A DNA stretch of 64,000 nucleotides, taken from positions 62,001-126,000 of the forward strand of contig NZ_MSDV01000005.1 of NCBI RefSeq assembly GCF_001931485.1, read 5' to 3'. Made by a program: the position numbers and the translations under genes. This stretch comes from Burkholderia sp. SRS-W-2-2016. Its GTDB lineage: Bacteria > Pseudomonadota > Gammaproteobacteria > Burkholderiales > Burkholderiaceae. This document shows, piece by piece, positions 44,684 through 53,518 of this stretch. Position 1 is the first letter of the stretch. Each line of letters opens with the position of its first letter. The notes below the pieces were generated by a model, which saw only the letters and a program-made list of their open reading frames with translations, was not told the DNA's origin and did not search any database.

Positions 44684-45400
44684 ATGAAATTTCGCCTGAT
44701 TCCCGCGCTGCTGATCCTGCTGGTGGTCGCCGTGACCGTGCGGCTCGGTTTCTGGCAGCGCGATCGCGCGCATCAGAAGGAAGCGCTCGAAGCGCGCATC
44801 ACGCAGTTCGAGAACGCGCCCGCGCTGCCGGTCGGCGCCGCGCCGCTCGCGCTGAAGGACGTCGAATTTCATCGTGTGAAGGCGCGCGGCAGTTTCGTCG
44901 CGGACAAGGTCGTGTACCTCGATAATCGTCCGTATAACGACCAGCCCGGCTTTTACGTCGTGATGCCTTTTAAACTGGCCGACGGCGGCTACGTGCTGGT
45001 CAATCGCGGCTGGCTGCCGCGCAATATGAGCAATCGCGAGACGATCGCGCCGTACTCGACGCCCGCGGGCGAGGTCGAGATCGAAGGGATTGCGCGCGCC
45101 GATGCGTCGCGCGCGTTCGAACTCGGGCAGGGCGGTTCGGCCGCACATCAGCGGATCCGTCAGAATCTCGACGCCGGCGCGTACGCGGCCGAAACCGGGC
45201 TGCCGCTGCAGGCGTTCGTGATCCAGCAAACCGGCAAGACCGGCGACGGCCTCGTGCGCGACTGGCCCGCGCCGACCACCGGCGTCGAGCGCAACTACGG
45301 CTACATGCTGCAGTGGTGGGGCATGGCCGCCGCGGCGCTCGGCTTCGGCCTGTATGCGGCGCGCCGCGCGGGCAGAAAGCAGCACGCGCCGGGCGCTTGA
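44684..45400 (+). CDS. SURF1 family cytochrome oxidase assembly protein
   Basis: The protein has 238 residues. Two membrane helices lie at about 5-22 and 205-225, and a periplasmic loop has the SURF1 signature GFWQRDRAHQK, YLDNRPYNDQPGFYVVMPFKL and VLVNRGWLPR near the N-terminal third. It helps insert heme a into subunit I. It follows the divergent twin membrane gene by 111 bases and leads a run of assembly genes ending with SCO. Confidence 0.92.
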   Translation: MKFRLIPALLILLVVAVTVRLGFWQRDRAHQKEALEARITQFENAPALPVGAAPLALKDVEFHRVKARGSFVADKVVYLDNRPYNDQPGFYVVMPFKLADGGYVLVNRGWLPRNMSNRETIAPYSTPAGEVEIEGIARADASRAFELGQGGSAAHQRIRQNLDAGAYAAETGLPLQAFVIQQTGKTGDGLVRDWPAPTTGVERNYGYMLQWWGMAAAALGFGLYAARRAGRKQHAPGA

Positions 45401-45451
45401 GGTAGTCTACGGCCGGCCGCGCGCCGTCCAATCATCGAAAGAGGTTCTGTA

Positions 45452-46126
45452 GTGTCGACTCAAACTCCCCGTTCGCCGCAAGCTGGCAAACCCGCCGGCA
45501 AGCCCGCCGCGACCAAACCGATCCCCGGTCAACCGAACGGCCCGGGCTCGTGGCAGCGCGGCCGCTGGGTGCTGTTGCTGCTCGCGCTGGTCTGCGCGGC
45601 GCCGATCGCGATCTCGTACTTCGTCTACTACGTGGTGAAGCCGACTGGCGGCAGCACCAACTACGGCACGCTGATCGAACCGCAGCGGCCGATTCCCGAC
45701 GCGCTGACGGTCACCGGCGAGGACGGCAAGCCGCTCCAGCTCGCGTCGCTGCGCGGTCACTGGCTGATGATTTCGGTCGACGGCAGCGAGTGCGACAAGG
45801 CCTGCGTGACCAAGCTCTACTTCATGCGACAAATCCGCGCAGCCCAGGGGCCGGAACGCGAGCGGGTCGAGGAAGTGTGGCTGCGCACCGATGCGGGCAA
45901 GGTCGCCGATGTGATACAAACCGCCTACCCCGACACCAACATACTGATCGCCGACCCCGCGCAGGTCGCCGCGTGGCTGCCGGCCGATACGGGGACGCGC
46001 GACACCGACCATATCTACCTGGTCGATCCGAACGGCAATCTGATGATGCGTTTCCCGAAGGACGCAAATCCGAGCAAGATCAAGGGCGATCTGACCAAGC
46101 TGCTGAAGTGGTCGCGGATCGGCTGA
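45452..46126 (+). CDS. membrane-anchored thioredoxin-like protein of the cytochrome oxidase locus
   Basis: The protein has 224 residues from GTG 45452. It has a Pro/Lys-rich N-terminus, one helix (about 40-60) and a soluble SCO/peroxiredoxin-like domain with the pair CDKAC in SVDGSECDKACVTKLYFMRQIR. This replaces the SCO copper site CxxxC, so copper or redox chemistry is possible. It ends with DHIYLVDPNGNLMMRFP, SCO-like. In relatives it sits between SURF1 and COX15. Its job is not established; it may be a redox partner for CuA or CtaG. Confidence 0.8.
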   Translation: MSTQTPRSPQAGKPAGKPAATKPIPGQPNGPGSWQRGRWVLLLLALVCAAPIAISYFVYYVVKPTGGSTNYGTLIEPQRPIPDALTVTGEDGKPLQLASLRGHWLMISVDGSECDKACVTKLYFMRQIRAAQGPERERVEEVWLRTDAGKVADVIQTAYPDTNILIADPAQVAAWLPADTGTRDTDHIYLVDPNGNLMMRFPKDANPSKIKGDLTKLLKWSRIG

Positions 46127-46148
46127 TGCCGCAAACAGGGTAACCAAG

Positions 46149-47258
46149 ATGTTCGTACTGCAACTGGCCTTGATCGGCCTGTGTATCGCGTTGCTGCCGC
46201 TGTCCTACGTATGGGTCAAGGCCGACGACAACAAATTCCGCAAGCTGGTCTGGCTCACCACTTTCCTGACGCTCGATCTGGTGATGTTCGGCGGCTTCAC
46301 CCGCCTCACCGATTCCGGCCTCGGCTGCCCGGACTGGCCGGGCTGCTACGGCACCTCGTCGCCGTTCATCGCGCACGCGGCGATCTCCGCCGCCTATCAG
46401 GCGATGCCGAGCGGCCCCGTCAGCATGACCAAGGCGTGGATCGAGATGATTCACCGTTACTTCGCGATGGCGATCGGCGTGCTGATCATCGCGCAGACGG
46501 TCATCGCGTGGACTGCGCGGATCAAGCGCCGGCCGCTGCACGTGTCGCCGTGGTGGCCGACCTCGCTGCTGCTGCTGATCCTCGTGCAGGGCGCGTTCGG
46601 CGCGTGGACCGTAACGATGAAGCTGCAGCCGGTGATCGTGACCATCCACCTGCTGCTCGGTCTCGCGCTGCTCGGGACGCTCGGCTGGCTGGCCGCGCGG
46701 CTGACGCCGCTGCCCGCCTACGAGCCGCAGATCGCGCGCTGGCGCGCGGCGGCGCTCGCGGGTCTCGCGCTGCTGGTGCTGCAGATCGCGCTCGGCGGCT
46801 GGGTCAGCACCAATTACGCGGTGCTCGCCTGCACCGACTTCCCGACCTGCAACGGCCAATGGCTTCCGCCGATGGACTTCGCGCACGGCTTCCACCTGTG
46901 GCGCGCGCTCGGCATGACAGCCAGCGGCGACGTGATCACGCAGGATGCGCTGGTCGCGATTCACTGGACCCATCGCACCTTCGCGTTCGTCGTGATCGCC
47001 TATCTGGTGTGGTTCGCGGTGAAAATGCGTCGCTTCGAATCGCTGCGCCGGCCGGCCGACGGCGTGCTGCTGGTGGTGCTGATCCAGTTCGTCACGGGCT
47101 TGTCGAACATCGTGCTGCAATGGCCGCTGCCGGTCGCGGTCGCCCATAACGGTGGCGCCGCGATCCTGCTGCTATTGCTCGTTATGTTAAACTTTAGGAT
47201 CGCTTATAGCCGTCCCGGCCGCGCCGTGCTCCCAGCGCGCGATGCCGCGCCAGCGTGA
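46149..47258 (+). CDS. ctaA: heme A synthase (COX15/CtaA)
   Basis: The 369-residue protein has eight predicted helices. Heme-binding histidines are in [40 protein letters not shown] and [34 protein letters not shown] has the cysteines of the first loop. It oxidises the C8 methyl of heme O to heme A. It ends with TGA overlapping a GTG used in the next gene or its ATG nine bases on. Confidence 0.95.
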   Translation: MFVLQLALIGLCIALLPLSYVWVKADDNKFRKLVWLTTFLTLDLVMFGGFTRLTDSGLGCPDWPGCYGTSSPFIAHAAISAAYQAMPSGPVSMTKAWIEMIHRYFAMAIGVLIIAQTVIAWTARIKRRPLHVSPWWPTSLLLLILVQGAFGAWTVTMKLQPVIVTIHLLLGLALLGTLGWLAARLTPLPAYEPQIARWRAAALAGLALLVLQIALGGWVSTNYAVLACTDFPTCNGQWLPPMDFAHGFHLWRALGMTASGDVITQDALVAIHWTHRTFAFVVIAYLVWFAVKMRRFESLRRPADGVLLVVLIQFVTGLSNIVLQWPLPVAVAHNGGAAILLLLLVMLNFRIAYSRPGRAVLPARDAAPA

Positions 47259-47263
47259 CTCAC

Positions 47264-48169
47264 ATGGACAGCACGACACTCTCCCAGACGCCCGGTAGCC
47301 GGGTCTCCCAATATCTCGCTCTCACCAAGCCGCGCGTTACGCAACTCGCGGTGTTCTGCGCGGTCATCGGCATGTTTCTGTCGACGCCCGGCATGGTTCC
47401 GTGGACCGTCCTGATCGGCGGCACCGTCGGCATCTGGCTGCTGGCCGGCGCCGCGTTCGCGATCAATTGCCTCGTCGAACAGCAGATCGACGCGAAGATG
47501 CGCCGCACGTCGTGGCGCCCGTCCGCGCGCGGCGAAATCACCACCGCGCAGATTCTGCTGTTCTCGGCGGTGCTCGGCGGCCTCGGCATGTGGACGCTGT
47601 ACACGTTCGCCAATCCGCTGACCATGTGGCTCACGCTTGCCACCTTCGTCGGTTATGCGGTCATCTACACGCTGTTGCTGAAGCCGGCCACGCCGCAGAA
47701 CATCGTGATCGGCGGCGCGTCGGGCGCGATGCCGCCGGCGCTCGGCTGGGCCGCGGTCACCGGTCACGTACCGGGCGACGCGTGGATTCTGGTGCTGATC
47801 ATCTTCGTGTGGACGCCGCCGCATTTCTGGGCGCTCGCGCTGTATCGCCGCAAAGACTACGAGAACGCCGGTCTGCCGATGCTGCCGAACACCCACGGCG
47901 AAAAATACACGCGTCTGCATATCCTGCTCTACACGGTGATCCTGTTCGCGGTGTCGCTGATGCCGTTTATCTCGGACATGAGCGGCGTTGTGTATCTCGT
48001 CTCGGCGGTGCTGCTCGGCGCCGTGTTCCTCGCGTATGCGTGGAAGATCTACCGGGAGTATTCGGACGATCTCGCCCGCGCGACCTTCCGTTATTCGATC
48101 GTTTATCTGTCGCTGCTGTTCGCGGCGTTGCTGATCGACCATTACGCGCGCGTCGTGATCGGCGCGTAA
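47264..48169 (+). CDS. ctaB: protoheme IX farnesyltransferase
   Basis: The protein has about 301 residues with eight to nine helices. The polyprenyl-diphosphate sites are [19 protein letters not shown] (DxxD-like) and [15 protein letters not shown]. It makes heme O from protoheme, the substrate of CtaA next door. The ATG at 47264 is chosen, but a GTG at 47255 overlaps the ctaA stop as GTGA and could couple translation. The gene is followed immediately by a SCO gene. Confidence 0.95.
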   Translation: MDSTTLSQTPGSRVSQYLALTKPRVTQLAVFCAVIGMFLSTPGMVPWTVLIGGTVGIWLLAGAAFAINCLVEQQIDAKMRRTSWRPSARGEITTAQILLFSAVLGGLGMWTLYTFANPLTMWLTLATFVGYAVIYTLLLKPATPQNIVIGGASGAMPPALGWAAVTGHVPGDAWILVLIIFVWTPPHFWALALYRRKDYENAGLPMLPNTHGEKYTRLHILLYTVILFAVSLMPFISDMSGVVYLVSAVLLGAVFLAYAWKIYREYSDDLARATFRYSIVYLSLLFAALLIDHYARVVIGA

Positions 48170-48173
48170 CACC

Positions 48174-48803
48174 ATGCTCAAGAACCGCTTTGCGCGCGTC
48201 GCGCGCGCCGCTGTGATGGCTTGCGCGCTCGGCGGCGCGCTGGGCGGCACCCTGCTGGTAGCGGGCTGCGGCCAGCAGCCGCCGGCCTTCTCGAATCTCG
48301 ACATCACCGGCAACACCCAGTTCGGCAGCGACTTCTCGTTGCCCGATACCTCGGGCAAGGTCCACACGCTGGCCGACTACAAGGGCAAGGTGGTAGTGCT
48401 GTTCTTCGGCTATACGCACTGTCCGGACGTCTGCCCGACGACGATGGCCGAACTGTCGCAGGCGTTGCAGCAGCTCGGCCCGGAAGACGCGAAGCGCGTG
48501 CAGGTGCTATTCGTGACCGTCGACCCCGAGCGCGATACGCCGCAATTGCTCGCGCAGTACGTGCCGGCGTTCAATCCGACTTTCGTCGGTCTGCGTCCGG
48601 AAAACGACGCGCAGCTCGCGAAGGTCGCGAAGGACTTCCGCGTCTACTACGCGAAGGCGCCGGGCAAGACGCCCGACAGCTACACAATGGATCACACCGC
48701 CGCGAGCTATGTGTTCGACACGGACGGCAAGCTGCGGCTGTTCGTCCGTGACGGGCAGGGCGCGACGCCGTGGGTGCACGACATCAAGCTGCTGCTTAGC
48801 TGA
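48174..48803 (+). CDS. SCO-family copper metallochaperone lipoprotein
   Basis: The 209-residue lipoprotein has lipobox LVAGC with Cys32, then a thioredoxin-like domain. Copper ligands are Cys83 and Cys87 in THCPDVCPTT, and the distal His is in YTMDHTAASYVFD. SCO proteins assist CuA insertion in subunit II. It closes the aa3 assembly run (SURF1, thioredoxin-like, CtaA, CtaB, SCO). Confidence 0.94.
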   Translation: MLKNRFARVARAAVMACALGGALGGTLLVAGCGQQPPAFSNLDITGNTQFGSDFSLPDTSGKVHTLADYKGKVVVLFFGYTHCPDVCPTTMAELSQALQQLGPEDAKRVQVLFVTVDPERDTPQLLAQYVPAFNPTFVGLRPENDAQLAKVAKDFRVYYAKAPGKTPDSYTMDHTAASYVFDTDGKLRLFVRDGQGATPWVHDIKLLLS

Positions 48804-48821
48804 TTCGCATTCCTCTAGCGC

Positions 48822-49112
48822 TCAAACCGGGATCGGTACATTCAGCCCCGCTGCGAGCCGCGTCGTTTTGAACTCCGTCACTTCGTAGCGCGCCAGCCCC
48901 TGTTCGGCGAACGGATCGGTGGCGAGAATCCGGTCGAGCCGGTCGCGCTCGATCCGTACCGCAATGATGATGCCGCCGTCGCGCGGCACCTTCGGCCCCG
49001 CCGCCACGAAAATGCCCGCATCGAATTGCGTCGCGAGAAACGCGCGATGCGCGTCGAGTGCGTCGTCGATGCGATCGAGCGGGGCGGTGTAGACGAGGTT
49101 GATTACATACAT
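48822..49112 (-). CDS. YciI family protein
   Basis: The 96-residue protein begins MYVINLVYTAPLDRIDDALDAHRAFL and has the ferredoxin-like fold of YciI, with an His-Asp pair near the centre (DAHRAF..., DPFAEQGLARYEV). Members may have a catalytic His-Asp dyad but functions are mostly unknown. It is convergent with the SCO gene by 18 bases. Confidence 0.87.
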   Translation of the reverse strand: MYVINLVYTAPLDRIDDALDAHRAFLATQFDAGIFVAAGPKVPRDGGIIIAVRIERDRLDRILATDPFAEQGLARYEVTEFKTTRLAAGLNVPIPV

Positions 49113-49366
49113 GGTGGTTCTCACTGGCGATTGGGTGGGGCCGTCGGCGGCCGCGGCCTTGAATTATGCGGCCAACCACGGACACTCCGCCCCCGCATAC
49201 CCATATGCGATCAGGGTATTTCCCAACGCGCCGGCCATATGGAACAATTCGTGGTTTGGCCGACGGCGCGCCAGCCTGAACGAGTGCGCCGCGAGTTTTC
49301 TTACCCGGTTCCGGCAAGGTCCAGAACCCGATCGATATCCAGTCGATCAGCAATAGCGAGAATCAC

Positions 49367-50179
49367 ATGCAGCGCAGAAATCTCCTCAAAGCCCTCACCG
49401 CAGTCGTCGCTGGCGCGGCAATCCTGACCAGCTTCGGCGCGCACGCCGACGACAAAGTCATCAAGGTCGGCACGATCGGCGGCCCGGACGCGCAGATCTG
49501 GGAAGTCGTCACCAAGGTCGCGAAGCGCGACGGCCTGAACGTGAAGGTCGTCGAATTCAACGACTACATCCAGCCGAACGCCGCGCTCGACGCGGGCGAC
49601 CTCGACGCGAACAGCTTCCAGCACCAGCCGTACCTCGACAGCCAGATCAAGCAGCGCGGCTACAAGCTCGCGAACGCGGGCCTCACGTACATCTCGCCGC
49701 TCGGCGCGTACTCGAAGAAGCTGAAGTCGCTGAAGGATCTGCCGCAAGGCGGCAAGATCGCGGTGCCGAACGATCCGTCGAACGAAAACCGCGCGCTGCT
49801 GTTGCTGCAGTCGCAAGGCGTGATCAAGCTGAAGGCCGGCGCGGGCACCGGCGGCAACAACGCGACGCCGCTCGACATCGCCGAGAACCCGAAGAAGATC
49901 AAGTTCGTCGAACTCGACGCCGCGCAACTGCCGCGCTCGCTCGCCGACGTCGACGCCGCCGTCATCAACACGAACTTCGCGCTGGCCGCCAACCTGCAGC
50001 CGACCAAGGACGCAATCGCGCTCGAAGACATCCACAGCCCGTACGCGAACCTGATCGCGGTGCGCGCGAAGGACAAGGATCAGCCGTGGGTCAAGAAGCT
50101 GGTCGCGGCGTACCAGTCGGAAGAAGTGCGCCAGTTCATCAAGACGCAGTTCAAGGGTTCGATGGTGCCGTCGTTCTAA
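49367..50179 (+). CDS. metQ: MetQ/NlpA family periplasmic binding protein
   Basis: The 270-residue protein has an N-terminal signal (MQRRNLLKALTAVVAGAAILTSFGAHA) cleaved before DDKVIKVGTIGGPDAQIWEVV. No lipobox is present, unlike E. coli MetQ. Conserved ligand contacts include EFNDYIQPNAALDAGDLDANSFQHQPYL and VPNDPSNENRALLLLQ. It binds methionine or a related amino acid for an ABC importer; MetN and MetI are not next to it, so it is an orphan binding protein. A bidirectional terminator follows. Confidence 0.92.
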   Translation: MQRRNLLKALTAVVAGAAILTSFGAHADDKVIKVGTIGGPDAQIWEVVTKVAKRDGLNVKVVEFNDYIQPNAALDAGDLDANSFQHQPYLDSQIKQRGYKLANAGLTYISPLGAYSKKLKSLKDLPQGGKIAVPNDPSNENRALLLLQSQGVIKLKAGAGTGGNNATPLDIAENPKKIKFVELDAAQLPRSLADVDAAVINTNFALAANLQPTKDAIALEDIHSPYANLIAVRAKDKDQPWVKKLVAAYQSEEVRQFIKTQFKGSMVPSF

Positions 50180-50247
50180 TGAACACGGCGGGTTGACAGT
50201 CGCCGCGTTCACGCGCTGAGCGCGACGCGGCGAATCATCGAATCAGG

Positions 50248-50283
50248 AAAAGGCACGCAGCCCCCCGGGCGCGTGCCTTTTTT
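50248..50283. terminator. bidirectional terminator between metQ and the MarR-GNAT gene
   Basis: AAAAGGCACGC and GCGTGCCTTTTTT make an 11-base stem around a 12-base loop in the convergent gap. Runs of A and T support use on both strands. Confidence 0.85.
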
Positions 50284-51209
50284 CATAGCTCCAGCTCCCA
50301 TCGTTCGATCGTCAGCTCGTGGCCGAAGCGGCGCTCCGCCGCCGAGCCGGCCAGCCTGAAGCCGGCTCGCTCGCACAGCCGCCGCGGTTCGGGGAAGGTG
50401 CTCGCGGTGGTCAACGTGAGTTTCGTGTAGCCCGCGCGCCGCGCGAAGCGCACGCATTCGCCGACCAGGTCGGCGCCGACGCCGAGCCGCCGCGCGTCCG
50501 GTTCGACCCACAGCAGACGCACGCCCGCCACTGTCGTCGAGACCCCGACGACGCACACCGAACCGACCACCACGCCGTCCTGCTCGGCGATCCAGCAGCG
50601 CTCGCGCAGCGGATCGTTGCGCTGCGCATAGTCGGCGACGATCCGAGCCAGCAGCCCCTCGAAGGTCTGATCCCAGCCGTGTTGCGCGGCAAACCACTGC
50701 GCCTGGCGATGCACGAGCCAGCCGCACTCGCCGCTGCGCGGCAGGCGCAGCAGCACGCGGGCCTGCTTCGGACGCTCGTCGAGCAGCCGTTCGATCCGCT
50801 TCATTGCGGCGATCAGATGTTCCTGCGACAGCGCGTTCAACTGGTCGAGCAGGCCCAGCACTTCCTGCACGGCGGCCGCGTCGAGCGGCGTGTAGGTCGC
50901 ATGGCCGTGTTCGGTGAGCGCGATCAGCGACTGGCGCGCGTCGGTATCGGACGGGCGGCGCGTGATCAGCTTGCGGCGCTCGAAACTGGTCAGCAGACGG
51001 CTCAGATAGCCGCTGTCGAGCCCGAGCGCGCGACCCAGCACCGACGCGGTTTGCGCGCGGCCGCGCGACAGTTCCTGCAGCACGCGCACTTCGGTGAGCG
51101 AGAACTCGCTTTTCGCCAGATGCTCGTGAAGCGCGCCAATGCGTTGCGTATAGAAGCGGTTGAAATGGCGGACGGCCTGAGCGCGTCGCAGCGCCTCGGA
51201 ATCGGTCAA
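50283..51209 (-). CDS. MarR-GNAT fusion protein
   Basis: The 308-residue protein starts at TTG (51209), after a GGAGAG ribosome site. Residues 1-150 form a MarR winged helix (VRVLQELSRGRAQTASVLGRALGLDSGYLSRLLTSFERRKLI...). Residues 160-308 form a GNAT acetyltransferase with the acetyl-CoA loop LGVGADLVGECVRFARRAGY. Such fusions are known as bifunctional regulators-acetyltransferases of unknown substrate. It is convergent with metQ and may sense a small amine or amino acid. Confidence 0.88.
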   Translation of the reverse strand: MTDSEALRRAQAVRHFNRFYTQRIGALHEHLAKSEFSLTEVRVLQELSRGRAQTASVLGRALGLDSGYLSRLLTSFERRKLITRRPSDTDARQSLIALTEHGHATYTPLDAAAVQEVLGLLDQLNALSQEHLIAAMKRIERLLDERPKQARVLLRLPRSGECGWLVHRQAQWFAAQHGWDQTFEGLLARIVADYAQRNDPLRERCWIAEQDGVVVGSVCVVGVSTTVAGVRLLWVEPDARRLGVGADLVGECVRFARRAGYTKLTLTTASTFPEPRRLCERAGFRLAGSAAERRFGHELTIERWELEL

Positions 51210-51300
51210 GGGCGACTCTCCGGGGAGTTTTTATCGATTGGTACACCGCACTATATTGGCCCGGCCCCGTTTTACCAAGCGGCGCGGCGCGGTCGCTAAA

Positions 51301-51325
51301 GATTGGTATTAAACAGGTATCAATC
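51301..51325. promoter_or_regulatory. imperfect GATTGGTA inverted repeat in the GntR upstream gap
   Basis: GATTGGTA and GTATCAATC arms face each other over a short AT spacer, and a third GATTGGTA copy lies at 51234. They stand in the 369-base gap 51210-51578 between the MarR-GNAT and GntR genes. A regulator binding here is plausible but unidentified. Confidence 0.35.
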
Positions 51326-51446
51326 GAGGTGGCTGTCGACGGTAAAGGAAGCGTTTAAGAAAGCCCGCTGGTATGTTCAAAAGACACAGATACGGGTAAA
51401 TCCCGATCAGCAAATTGGCCTGTCCAGCCCTGTCGAAACCGCCTGT

Positions 51447-51467
51447 GAGCCTTGCCTGGCAAGGCTC
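51447..51467. other. hairpin in the leader of the GntR gene
   Basis: GAGCCTTGC and GCAAGGCTC form nine pairs around CTG. It lies before the promoter of the GntR gene and could be a terminator relic, an operator or a chance structure; no U-tract follows. Confidence 0.35.
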
Positions 51468-51491
51468 GCAGCCCCACGGAACCAGCATGGA

Positions 51492-51509
51492 ACCAGTCGA
51501 TTGACTGGT
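51492..51509. promoter_or_regulatory. GntR-type operator overlapping the -35 box
   Basis: ACCAGTC-GATT-GACTGGT is a perfect inverted repeat with seven-base arms. It covers the -35 TTGACT of the promoter just downstream, so a bound GntR regulator would block its own gene. It resembles operators of NagR/DasR-like regulators only in architecture. Confidence 0.6.
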
Positions 51510-51528
51510 ATTATGTTGGTTATATAAT
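51501..51528 (+). promoter_or_regulatory. near-consensus sigma-70 promoter of the GlcNAc locus
   Basis: TTGACT and TATAAT are spaced by 16 bases, one base from consensus in the -35 box. Start of transcription should be near 51535, about 44 bases before the GntR start. Confidence 0.8.
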
Positions 51529-51578
51529 GGGCTCTCAATTTTTCGGGTCGCGCTGTCTGCGGCGTCGCTTGGAGCCCC

Positions 51579-52313
51579 ATGGAAACCCGCTGGTCCGCCT
51601 TGATGCCTGACGCGCGCAACGTCACGCCGCTCTACCTGCAGCTCGCCCGCAATCTTGCGACCGCGATCCATTGCGGCGTCTGGTCGGCCGGCGAAGCGCT
51701 GCCGTCGGAGCGCACGCTGTCCGATGCGATCGGCGTGTCCCGCATCACCGCGCGCAAGGCGATCGAACTGCTGGTCGAGCAGGGCTTGATCCGTCGCGCG
51801 CGCGGCGCGGGCAGCTTCATCACGCCGCGCGTCGAGGATCCGCTGTCGCGCCTGACCGGCTTCACGAAGAAGATGGAGCAGCGCGGCTTCCGGCCCGATT
51901 CGGTATGGCTCGAGCGCGACGTGCGCGCCGCTAACCGCGACGAGCTGCTGCACCTCGGTCTGTCGCCGGGCGCGGCGGTCGCGAGCCTGCGGCGGCTGCG
52001 GCGCGCGGACGGCATCGTGATGGCGGTCGAGCACTCGGCGCTGCCGGTCGCGACCGTGCCCGATCCGCACGCGATCGGCGACTCGCTGTACAGCTATCTC
52101 GAACAACGCGGCGCGGCGGTCGTGCGCGCGCTGCAGCACTTTCGCGCGGTCAACGCGTCGAGCGAGATCGCCGCGCTGATGGACGTCGAACCGCGCACCG
52201 CGCTGCTGGTCATTACCCGTATCGGCTATAGCGCGGATCAGCGCGCGATCGAGCTGACCGATACTTACTGCCGCGACGACTACTACGATTTCGTCGCCGA
52301 ATTGCGCAGCTGA
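51579..52313 (+). CDS. GntR family regulator of the GlcNAc locus (HutC/NagR type)
   Basis: The 244-residue protein has a winged helix (about 15-80, PLYLQLARNLATAIHCGVWSAGEALPSERTLSDAIGVSRITARKAIELLVEQG). A UTRA ligand domain then runs 90-235 (RLTGFTKKMEQRGFRPDSVWLERDV...). NagR/DasR-like regulators bind GlcNAc-6-P or GlcN-6-P. Its own promoter overlaps a perfect palindrome. It is followed by nagA, so it likely represses the GlcNAc genes. Confidence 0.9.
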   Translation: METRWSALMPDARNVTPLYLQLARNLATAIHCGVWSAGEALPSERTLSDAIGVSRITARKAIELLVEQGLIRRARGAGSFITPRVEDPLSRLTGFTKKMEQRGFRPDSVWLERDVRAANRDELLHLGLSPGAAVASLRRLRRADGIVMAVEHSALPVATVPDPHAIGDSLYSYLEQRGAAVVRALQHFRAVNASSEIAALMDVEPRTALLVITRIGYSADQRAIELTDTYCRDDYYDFVAELRS

Positions 52314-52414
52314 AGCGCGCAACTGAAACGCACCCCCGGACGACGCGGCCCGAGCCGGCCGCGAACCCGGCGCCCCAGAATTTGCCGCACACGTATCACG
52401 CACCAGAGAGACTC

Positions 52415-53518
52415 ATGCTGACCGGAAACATACTCACCACCGATGGCTGGATCCACGGCACGCTCGAATTCGAAAACGGCCGCATCACGGCGCTGAACGG
52501 CACCCCCGTCGATCCGTCGACGAACGACGCGCCGTACATCCTGCCCGGCTTCATCGATCTGCACGTGCACGGCGGCGGCGGCGCCGACGTGATGGAGGCC
52601 GGCAACGCGATCGAAACGATCACCCGCACCCACGCGCGCTACGGCACCACCAGCCTGCTCGCGACGACGATGACCGCGCCGCGCGACGAACTGATGAGCG
52701 TGGTTGCCGGTCTCGGCGATGTCGCGCGGGTGCGCTCGCCCGGTTGCGCGCGCGTGCTCGGCGTGCATCTCGAAGGCCCGTACATCAATCCCGGCAAGCT
52801 CGGCGCGCAGCCGGACGCGGCGGTCTCGGCGGTGATGGACGAGGTGCTCAAGTATCTGTCGATCGCGCCGATCCGCGTCGTCACGCTCGCGCCCGAAATC
52901 GCCGGCCATATGGAGATCATCTCCGAGATGGCGGCGCGCGGCGTGCGCGTGCAGCTCGGCCATTCGCTCGGCACCTACGACGACGCGGTCAACGCGCTCA
53001 AGCACGGCGCGTGCGGCTTCACGCATCTGTTCAACGCGATGTCGCCGCTGCATCACCGCAATCCCGGACTCGTCGGCGCCGCGCTCGCGCATGCCGAGTA
53101 CGCCGAAATCATTCCCGATCTGCTGCACGTCCATCCGGGCGCGATCCGCGGCGCGTTGCGCGCGATCCCACGCCTGTACGTGGTGACGGACAGCACCTCG
53201 GCCACCGGCATGCCCGACGGCGAATATCGCCTCGGCAGCCAGCACGTCACCAAGTGCCTCGGCGGCGTGCGTCTTGCCGACGGCACGCTCGCCGGCAGCA
53301 CGCTGACGATGGATCAGGCGCTGCGCAATCTTGTCTCGATCGGCCTGCCGATCGCTGATGTATCCAATCGTTTGTCGCGCTACGCCGCCGATTATCTCGG
53401 CATCGAAGACCGCGGCCGCATCGCGCGTGGCGCGTGGGCCGACGTCGTCGTGTTCGATCGCGAACTGGCATTGAGCGCAACTTACGTCGAAGGAGAAGCC
53501 ATTGTCGAATATGCTTAA
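52415..53518 (+). CDS. nagA: N-acetylglucosamine-6-phosphate deacetylase
   Basis: The 367-residue protein begins MLTGNILTTDGWIHGTLEF; the frame upstream to 52382 is not conserved. It is an amidohydrolase with metal motif DLHVHGGGGADVMEAG, ECP-like LEGPYINPGKLGAQ, GHSLGT-like QLGHSLGTYDDAV and the catalytic Asp in YVVTDSTSATGMPDG. It removes acetate from GlcNAc-6-P. It overlaps the next gene by 17 bases. Confidence 0.95.
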   Translation: MLTGNILTTDGWIHGTLEFENGRITALNGTPVDPSTNDAPYILPGFIDLHVHGGGGADVMEAGNAIETITRTHARYGTTSLLATTMTAPRDELMSVVAGLGDVARVRSPGCARVLGVHLEGPYINPGKLGAQPDAAVSAVMDEVLKYLSIAPIRVVTLAPEIAGHMEIISEMAARGVRVQLGHSLGTYDDAVNALKHGACGFTHLFNAMSPLHHRNPGLVGAALAHAEYAEIIPDLLHVHPGAIRGALRAIPRLYVVTDSTSATGMPDGEYRLGSQHVTKCLGGVRLADGTLAGSTLTMDQALRNLVSIGLPIADVSNRLSRYAADYLGIEDRGRIARGAWADVVVFDRELALSATYVEGEAIVEYA

